The notes beneath the pieces are model-generated. The model searched no databases. It saw only the letters and a program-made list of their open reading frames with translations, and was not told the DNA's origin. From Comamonas koreensis (GTDB taxonomy: Bacteria; Pseudomonadota; Gammaproteobacteria; Burkholderiales; Burkholderiaceae_C), in NCBI RefSeq assembly GCF_014076495.1, contig NZ_CP043575.1:434001-498000 (forward strand): a stretch of 64,000 bases of DNA, read 5' to 3'. This document shows, piece by piece, positions 59,332 to 64,000 of this stretch. Made by a program: the position numbers and the translations under genes. Each line of letters opens with the position of its first letter. Position 1 is the stretch's first letter.

Positions 59332-59363
59332 GCCCCGGCAGCTGCGCTGCGCGGGGCTTTTTT
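59332..59363 (+). terminator. Rho-independent terminator after the CoA-transferase gene
   Basis: GCCCCG (59332-59337) pairs with CGGGGC (59352-59357). An inner GCAG/CTGC stem extends the hairpin, and six T residues follow. Confidence 0.88.
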
Positions 59364-59379
59364 GCATCTGTCTCCGACG

Positions 59380-59418
59380 CAATAGCGGCGGCGCGCGCTG
59401 CGGCGCACAATAGCGGCG
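59380..59418 (+). repeat. 11-bp direct repeat
   Basis: CAATAGCGGCG occurs at 59380-59390 and again at 59408-59418, 28 bp apart start to start, between the terminator and the MFS gene. A repeat on this phasing could be two binding sites on one DNA face pattern, or a small duplication. Confidence 0.5.
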
Positions 59419-59455
59419 ATCCATGGCATCAGCTATGTAAAAAGCCGCAGAAGCC

Positions 59456-59486
59456 TTTGATAAAGCTGAACATACAGCTATCAAAA
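59456..59486. repeat. Bulged hairpin sequence in the MFS gene leader
   Basis: TTTGATAAAGCTG and CAGCTATCAAAA around AACATA form a bulged inverted repeat about 50 bp before the MFS start. GCTATCAAAA-type sequences are, to my knowledge, recurrent in intergenic DNA of Comamonadaceae. It could be a degenerate copy of such a repeat or an operator. Confidence 0.4.
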
Positions 59487-59537
59487 GCGAAGCACCTTAG
59501 CCACCCGTCCTACCCATAACAGCATCGGAGACCAAAT

Positions 59538-60839
59538 ATGGACACCCTGGAACAGCGCACCATCTCCAAGATCAGCTGGCGGCTCTTGCCGCTGCTGATG
59601 GTCTGCTACTTCATCGCCTACCTCGACCGCGTCAATATCGGCTTTGCCGGGGCCAGCATGTCCAAGGACCTGGGGTTCTCGGCAGCGGTCTTTGGCAGCG
59701 CGGCCGGTATCTTCTTTCTGTCGTACTTTCTCTGTGAAGTGCCCAGCAACCTGGCGCTGGAGAAGTTTGGCGCGCGCAAATGGATTGCCCGCATCATGTT
59801 CAGCTGGGGCGTGCTGTCGGCCGCGCAGGCCTGGGTCGGCGGCGCCACCAGCTTCAACATCGTGCGCTTTTTGCTGGGGATTGCCGAGGCGGGCTTTTTC
59901 CCCGGCGTGATCTTCTATATCACCTTGTGGTTCCCGGCCGCCTACCGGGCGCGCATTGTGGGCTGGTTCATGTTTGCCATCCCCATCTCCACAGTGATCG
60001 GCGCGCCCATCTCCGGCTTTATCCTCGACATGGACGGCATGGGCGGCATGCACGGCTGGCAGTGGCTGTTCATCCTCGAAGCGCTGCCCGCGATCTTCCT
60101 GACCTTTGTCGTGCTGTTCTACCTGCCCGATGGCCCGCAGGATGCCAAGTGGCTGAGCGACGAAGAGCGCGCCTGGCTGGCCCAGACCCTGACGGCCGAG
60201 CGCCAGAACCGCGAATCCATCCACAAGATCTCCTGGAAGCAGACCCTGCTCAACCCCAAGGTGATCGCGCTGGGCTTTGTCTACATGGGCATCACCGTGC
60301 CGCTCTACGGCCTGGGCTTTTTCCTGCCGCAGATCATCAAGGGCTTTGGTGGCCTGTCCAATGTGCAGGTGGGCTTTATCAACGCCTTCCCCTACCTGGT
60401 CGGCGCGATCGCGATGATCTTCTGGACGCGCGGCTCCGACCGCATGAAGGAGCGCAAATGGTTTGTGCTGATTCCGCTGGCCTGCATCGTCGCCGGCCTG
60501 CTGATCGCCGCCAACACCGCCGCACCGGTGCCCAAGATGGCGGCGGTGACCCTGGCTGCCTTTGGCATCTTCAGCGCGCTGCCCACCTTCTGGACCCTGC
60601 CCACCGCCTTTTTGAGCGGCACCGCAGCCGCTGCGGGCATCGCCTGGATCAACTCCATCGGCAACCTGGGCGGCTACATCGGCCCCACGATCTTCGGCAC
60701 CTTGAAGGACAAGATGGGCAACGATGTCTACGCCGTCATGTTCCTGGCATCGCTGGCGGTCGTCGCGTTTGCACTGGTGTTCTTCATGCGCCATGACACC
60801 CGCGCCGAAGGCTTTGATGTGAAGGCCCAGGCCCACTAG
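59538..60839 (+). CDS. MFS transporter, anion:cation symporter (ACS) family
   Basis: 433 residues with 12 predicted membrane helices and the large cytoplasmic loop at the middle (about 195-235). N-terminal RLLPLLMVCYFIAYLDRVNIGFAG is the ACS-family signature seen in transporters for tartrate, 4-hydroxyphenylacetate, glucarate or phthalate. Later landmarks are GIAEAGFFPGVIFYITLWFP and GYIGPTIFGTLKD. It should import an organic anion with protons. It is monocistronic. The substrate cannot be inferred from context. Confidence 0.92.
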   Translation: MDTLEQRTISKISWRLLPLLMVCYFIAYLDRVNIGFAGASMSKDLGFSAAVFGSAAGIFFLSYFLCEVPSNLALEKFGARKWIARIMFSWGVLSAAQAWVGGATSFNIVRFLLGIAEAGFFPGVIFYITLWFPAAYRARIVGWFMFAIPISTVIGAPISGFILDMDGMGGMHGWQWLFILEALPAIFLTFVVLFYLPDGPQDAKWLSDEERAWLAQTLTAERQNRESIHKISWKQTLLNPKVIALGFVYMGITVPLYGLGFFLPQIIKGFGGLSNVQVGFINAFPYLVGAIAMIFWTRGSDRMKERKWFVLIPLACIVAGLLIAANTAAPVPKMAAVTLAAFGIFSALPTFWTLPTAFLSGTAAAAGIAWINSIGNLGGYIGPTIFGTLKDKMGNDVYAVMFLASLAVVAFALVFFMRHDTRAEGFDVKAQAH

Positions 60840-60861
60840 GGAGCGGCTAAGCCCTCCTCCC

Positions 60862-60890
60862 AAAAAACAATGCGCCCTCGGGCGCATTGT
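60862..60890 (-). terminator. Rho-independent terminator between convergent genes
   Basis: ACAATGCGCC (60867-60876) pairs with GGCGCATTGT (60881-60890). The A-run at 60862-60867 gives a T-run on the minus strand, so it mainly serves the YihY-family gene. It could also slow plus-strand transcripts from the MFS gene. Confidence 0.88.
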
Positions 60891-60920
60891 TGTTGCTGCG
60901 TAGAGACTTTGAAAAGGTTC

Positions 60921-61901
60921 TTAGATCTGGAAATCCACGGTAGCGGCCTGCCCGGCCGTTGGCCGCAGGCGCGTGCTGTCCTCCTCGGCCCCGCCTCCTC
61001 CTTTGCCATGCAGCGCAATGTCAGCACTGTTCAGTGCGCGCGCGCAGCTGGCGGCAAACAGCAAAATAGCCGACGAGAAATAGATCCACATCAGCAGCAC
61101 CACCAGCGAGCCGGCCGCGCCATAGGCCGAGACCACGGCAGCGGTGGACAGATACCAGGCCAGCACCTGCTTGCCGATGGTGAAGAGGAAGGCGCCAATG
61201 GCCGCGCCGGCAATCAAAAAACGCAGCCGGGGCTTGGTGCCGGTGCCGATACGCATCATGCCGACGAACAAGGTGACGGTGATCAGGAAGGACACGGTCT
61301 CGTTGATGACGCCCAGCAGCATGCCGGGGGCCTCGATATGCAACACGGCACCGGCCCAGCGCGTGGTCATGCTCAGCATCGTCGTGAGAACCAGCGATAT
61401 CAGCATCAAAAAGCCCAGCACCAGGATATAGCCCAGGCCGCGCACACGCTGCACCAGCGAGTACCACCAGGGCGTGCCGCTCTTGTCGACTTTTTCGCCA
61501 TGGTTCCACAGGCGCTCGAGCGAGGTCTGCAGCTCCACAAACACCCCGGTCGCGCCCGACAGCAGCATCACAAAACCAATCGCCGAGGCGATCAGGCCTT
61601 GCGACTTGGTCTGCGCGCTCGACAGCGCACCGCGCACCACATCGGCCACTTGCGATCCCATGATGTCTTCGACCTGGTGGATCAGGTTGCTCTCGATGTA
61701 GGAGCGATCGAGCCACCAGCCCAGCACCCCCACCAAGAGCAGCAGCAGCGGCGCCAGGCTCAGCATGCCGTAGAACGACATGGCCGCGCTCATGCGCAGA
61801 CCATCGGCCGCCAGCCATTGCTCGGCCGCATGGTAGAAGGGGCGGAAAGGATTGAGCTTGCGTTGCACCCGCTGGGCGAGCGTCGAGTCTTGTGTCACCA
61901 T
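60921..61901 (-). CDS. YihY/BrkB-family inner-membrane protein
   Basis: 326 residues. The family signature AADGLRMSAAMSFYGMLSLAPLLLLLVGVLGW lies near the N-terminus, and about six membrane helices follow, with GSLVVLLMWIYFSSAILLFAASCARAL at the end of the domain. The role of the family is uncertain; the older label ribonuclease BN is known to be wrong for it. The C-terminus is a short charged and disordered tail. It is monocistronic, with a palindrome in the gap upstream. Confidence 0.92.
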   Translation of the reverse strand: MVTQDSTLAQRVQRKLNPFRPFYHAAEQWLAADGLRMSAAMSFYGMLSLAPLLLLLVGVLGWWLDRSYIESNLIHQVEDIMGSQVADVVRGALSSAQTKSQGLIASAIGFVMLLSGATGVFVELQTSLERLWNHGEKVDKSGTPWWYSLVQRVRGLGYILVLGFLMLISLVLTTMLSMTTRWAGAVLHIEAPGMLLGVINETVSFLITVTLFVGMMRIGTGTKPRLRFLIAGAAIGAFLFTIGKQVLAWYLSTAAVVSAYGAAGSLVVLLMWIYFSSAILLFAASCARALNSADIALHGKGGGGAEEDSTRLRPTAGQAATVDFQI

Positions 61902-61955
61902 CGCCCGATTCTGGCATCGATGGGCGGCCCGCCGGTGTCAGCCATCGGCCATAGC

Positions 61956-61970
61956 TGGCACCAGGTGCCA
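61956..61970. promoter_or_regulatory. 15-bp perfect inverted repeat upstream of the YihY-family gene
   Basis: TGGCACC-A-GGTGCCA (61956-61970) is perfectly symmetric with 7-bp arms. It sits in the 102-bp gap between the stop of the monooxygenase gene and the start of the YihY-family gene, both on the minus strand. It may be an operator for the latter or part of a transcript hairpin (no T-run). Confidence 0.4.
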
Positions 61971-62003
61971 ATTCCTGACATTCTGCGAACCGCCCAGGCA
62001 CCC

Positions 62004-63857
62004 TCAGCGCAGATGGTGCACCGGCTGCAGGCCATAGACCGGGGTGGCCAGCCCTTCCTGCCGCGCCTTGAGCTGCAGCGCCAGGTACAGCGAATAGTGG
62101 CGCGACTGGTGCAGGTTGCCGCCGTGGAACCACAGCTGCGGCTGCTGGGTGGGCTTCCACATATTGCGCTGCTCGCCCTCCCAGGGGCCCGGGTCCTTGG
62201 TCGTGTCCGATCCCAGGCCCCAGACCTTGCCCACCTTGTCGGCCACCTCCTGGCTGATGAGCTCGGCCACCCAGCCATTCATCGAGCCGTAGCCGGTGGC
62301 ATAGACCACCAGATCGGCGGGCAGCTCGGTGCCATCGCTCAGCACCACGGCGTTCTCGGTCAGGTGGCTGATGCCCTTGTTCTCGCCCGCCTGCAGCTTG
62401 ATGCTGCCGTCGATCACCAGGTCGCAGGCGCCCACATCGATGTAGTAGCCCGAGGCGCGGCGCAGGTACTTCATAAAGAGGCCCGAATCGTCATCACCAA
62501 AGTCCAGCATGAAGCCCGCCGCTTCGAGCTGGCGGTAGAACTCGGCATCGCGCTCGCGGATGCGGTCATACAGCGGCACCTGGAAGTCGGCCATGATGCG
62601 GTAGGGCAGCGAGGCAAAGACCAGATCCGCCTTCTTCGTGGTCATGCCGCTGGCCACCGCGCGCTCCGAGTACAGATCGCCCAGGCCAATGTCCATCAGC
62701 GAATCGGAGCGCACGATATGCGTGGACGAGCGCTGCACCATGGTCACATCGGCGCCATGCTCCCAGAGCGCCGCGCAGATGTCGTGGGCCGAGTTGTTGG
62801 CGCCGATCACCACCACCTTCTTGCCGGCATAGGCCTCGGGCCCGGAATGCTGCGACGAGTGCTGCTGCTCGCCCCGGAAGCGCTCCTGGCCTTCGATGCG
62901 GGGGATGTTGGCCTTGCCCGACATACCGGTGGCAAACACCAGCTGTTGGGGGCGCAGCACCATCTGGCGGCCCTCGCGCTCCACCGTCACTTCCCACTCC
63001 TGGGCCGCCTCGTCATAGCGCGCGCCCAGGCATTGGGTGGACGACCAGTAGTTCACCTCCATCACGCGGGTGTACATCTCCAGCCAGTCGCCAATCTTGT
63101 CCTTGGGCGCAAACACCGGCCAGTGCTCGGGAAAGGGGATGTAGGGGAGGTGGTCGTACCAGACCGGGTCGTGCAGGCACAGTGATTTGTAGCGGTTGCG
63201 CCATTGGTCGCCCGGGCGCGGCTGCCGGTCGATGACGATGTGCGACACGCCCAGCTGGCGCAGCCGCGCGCCCAGCGCAATACCGCCCTGGCCGCCGCCA
63301 ATCACCAGCACATAGGGCTGGCGGCTCTCGCCCAGGGTCTCGGCCTCTTCCTGCTGGCGGTCCAGCCAGGTCTTGCGGCCCCGGCGTATGCCGTGCTCGG
63401 CCCCCATCGGCCGGCGCAGGCCTTGCGCCTCTTCAAAGCCCTTGAGCTCCTGGATCGTGGTCAGCAAGGTCCAGATGCGCCCATCGCGAATACGCAGGTG
63501 GCCCAGGCCCCGCGCATGGCGCGCATCCACCACCAGCCAGGCGCTCAGCACGCCATCAGCCTCGATGACCTCCTCCTTCGGATCGAGCTGCAGCACCAGG
63601 GGCGCGGCGGCGTCGAGCTGCGCGGCCAGCATGTCGGCCACCTGCGCCGGGCCCTCGCAGGTCTTGAGGTTCCAGGTCAGCAGCACTAGGTCGCGCCAGA
63701 AGCAGTCTTGGGCAAACAGCTGGCTGGCGGCCGCAAAATCGCGGGCGGCCAGCGCCTGGTTGAGCTGGTCCAGCAGGGCCTGGGCGCGGGCGGTGGGGGT
63801 GCCGGCCTCAGCGGGCCTGGCATCCGGGGTGGGGTTGGCGGTGGTAGCGGTTGTCAT
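62004..63857 (-). CDS. Flavin-dependent monooxygenase with N-terminal NTF2-like domain
   Basis: 617 residues from the ATG at 63857. An N-terminal SnoaL/NTF2-like domain (about residues 25-150) precedes a flavoprotein monooxygenase core. The core has the FAD motif VIGGGQGGIALGARL near 180, FRGEQQHSSQHSG corresponding to the FMO identifying motif, and the NADPH-binding VVIGANNSAHDI near 335. The family covers N-hydroxylating, YUCCA-like and Baeyer-Villiger enzymes. Fusion of the NTF2-like domain is known in related fungal and bacterial proteins and may shape the substrate pocket. The ATG is preceded by AGGAGACA. Nothing else is visible in the last 143 bp of the window. Confidence 0.88.
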   Translation of the reverse strand: MTTATTANPTPDARPAEAGTPTARAQALLDQLNQALAARDFAAASQLFAQDCFWRDLVLLTWNLKTCEGPAQVADMLAAQLDAAAPLVLQLDPKEEVIEADGVLSAWLVVDARHARGLGHLRIRDGRIWTLLTTIQELKGFEEAQGLRRPMGAEHGIRRGRKTWLDRQQEEAETLGESRQPYVLVIGGGQGGIALGARLRQLGVSHIVIDRQPRPGDQWRNRYKSLCLHDPVWYDHLPYIPFPEHWPVFAPKDKIGDWLEMYTRVMEVNYWSSTQCLGARYDEAAQEWEVTVEREGRQMVLRPQQLVFATGMSGKANIPRIEGQERFRGEQQHSSQHSGPEAYAGKKVVVIGANNSAHDICAALWEHGADVTMVQRSSTHIVRSDSLMDIGLGDLYSERAVASGMTTKKADLVFASLPYRIMADFQVPLYDRIRERDAEFYRQLEAAGFMLDFGDDDSGLFMKYLRRASGYYIDVGACDLVIDGSIKLQAGENKGISHLTENAVVLSDGTELPADLVVYATGYGSMNGWVAELISQEVADKVGKVWGLGSDTTKDPGPWEGEQRNMWKPTQQPQLWFHGGNLHQSRHYSLYLALQLKARQEGLATPVYGLQPVHHLR

Positions 63858-64000
63858 GGCTTGTCTCCTTTTTTTGGGATATCGCAGCGGCTGAGCGGCC
63901 GCAGCTGGGCTGTTTTTGCAAGCCCCATGCCAAGCGGCCATGCTGCACTGCAACCTCCTTGCACCAGGGGCGCGCATTGCGGGTTTGCCAGCAGCGGGCT

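Overview
The window is a GC-rich chromosomal stretch with dense, operon-like genes on both strands. Its gene content suggests a beta-proteobacterium of the Comamonadaceae type (Comamonas, Delftia or Acidovorax-like). The reasons are four Bug-type (TctC) periplasmic binding proteins, many CoA-ester catabolic genes, an intact minCDE operon, and intergenic repeats of a style common in that family. No tRNA, rRNA, CRISPR array, insertion sequence or prophage was seen. The species call is inference.

Layout. Bases 1-11350 (minus strand) hold a six-gene membrane-stress module. It reads YjfI-like regulator, PspA, YqiJ-like membrane protein, YqiK-like flotillin, a giant 1833-residue AAA ATPase, and the N-terminal part of an MscK/KefA-like mechanosensitive channel cut by the window edge. 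A perfect 9-bp inverted repeat lies just upstream of the first gene. After an enoyl-CoA hydratase gene, an AT-rich regulatory region (about 12530-12814) leads into a seven-gene plus-strand cluster (12815-21001). This encodes a processive family-2 glycosyltransferase, a beta-helix (bactofilin-like) protein, a secreted helical protein, a fused GATase-like/NodB-like deacetylase, a UDP-GlcNAc 2-epimerase, a YaiO-like outer-membrane barrel and an inner-membrane protein. Three of the six junctions overlap by 4 bp. It looks like a synthase-dependent exopolysaccharide system, possibly for an N-acetylmannosamine-containing polymer.

Bases 21277-43197 are catabolic: orphan muconolactone isomerase, a 2-keto-4-pentenoate hydratase-like enzyme, a glutamate-type dehydrogenase, acyl-CoA ligases, Bug receptors, and two divergent operons that start around 35811-36024. 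The minus operon encodes a mesaconyl-CoA-hydratase-like MaoC protein, acyl-CoA dehydrogenase, CaiB-type CoA-transferase, MmgE/PrpD protein and a Bug receptor, followed by a CitE-like lyase. The plus operon encodes SDR, hydratase-2, CoA-transferase-like protein, thiolase, Bug receptor and acyl-CoA ligase. Together these could import a carboxylate, activate it with CoA, oxidise or hydrate it, and cleave it. The substrate cannot be read from sequence.

Bases 43184-50348 hold a TlpA-type thioredoxin with a membrane domain, a succinate-semialdehyde-type dehydrogenase, a branched-chain-amino-acid-type binding protein, and an operon of DUF35 protein, Cys-less thiolase-like protein, acyl-CoA dehydrogenase and thioesterase. 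Bases 50730-52604 are minCDE. Bases 52795-55969 are an unrecognised zinc-ribbon/lipoprotein/membrane-protein trio. The right end has a uracil/xanthine permease, an acetyl-CoA hydrolase/succinate CoA-transferase, an MFS transporter, a YihY-type membrane protein and a flavin monooxygenase with an NTF2-like N-terminus. Two related structured intergenic elements (29782-29930 and 50553-50645) share short core blocks in the same order but have different, still complementary, terminal arms.
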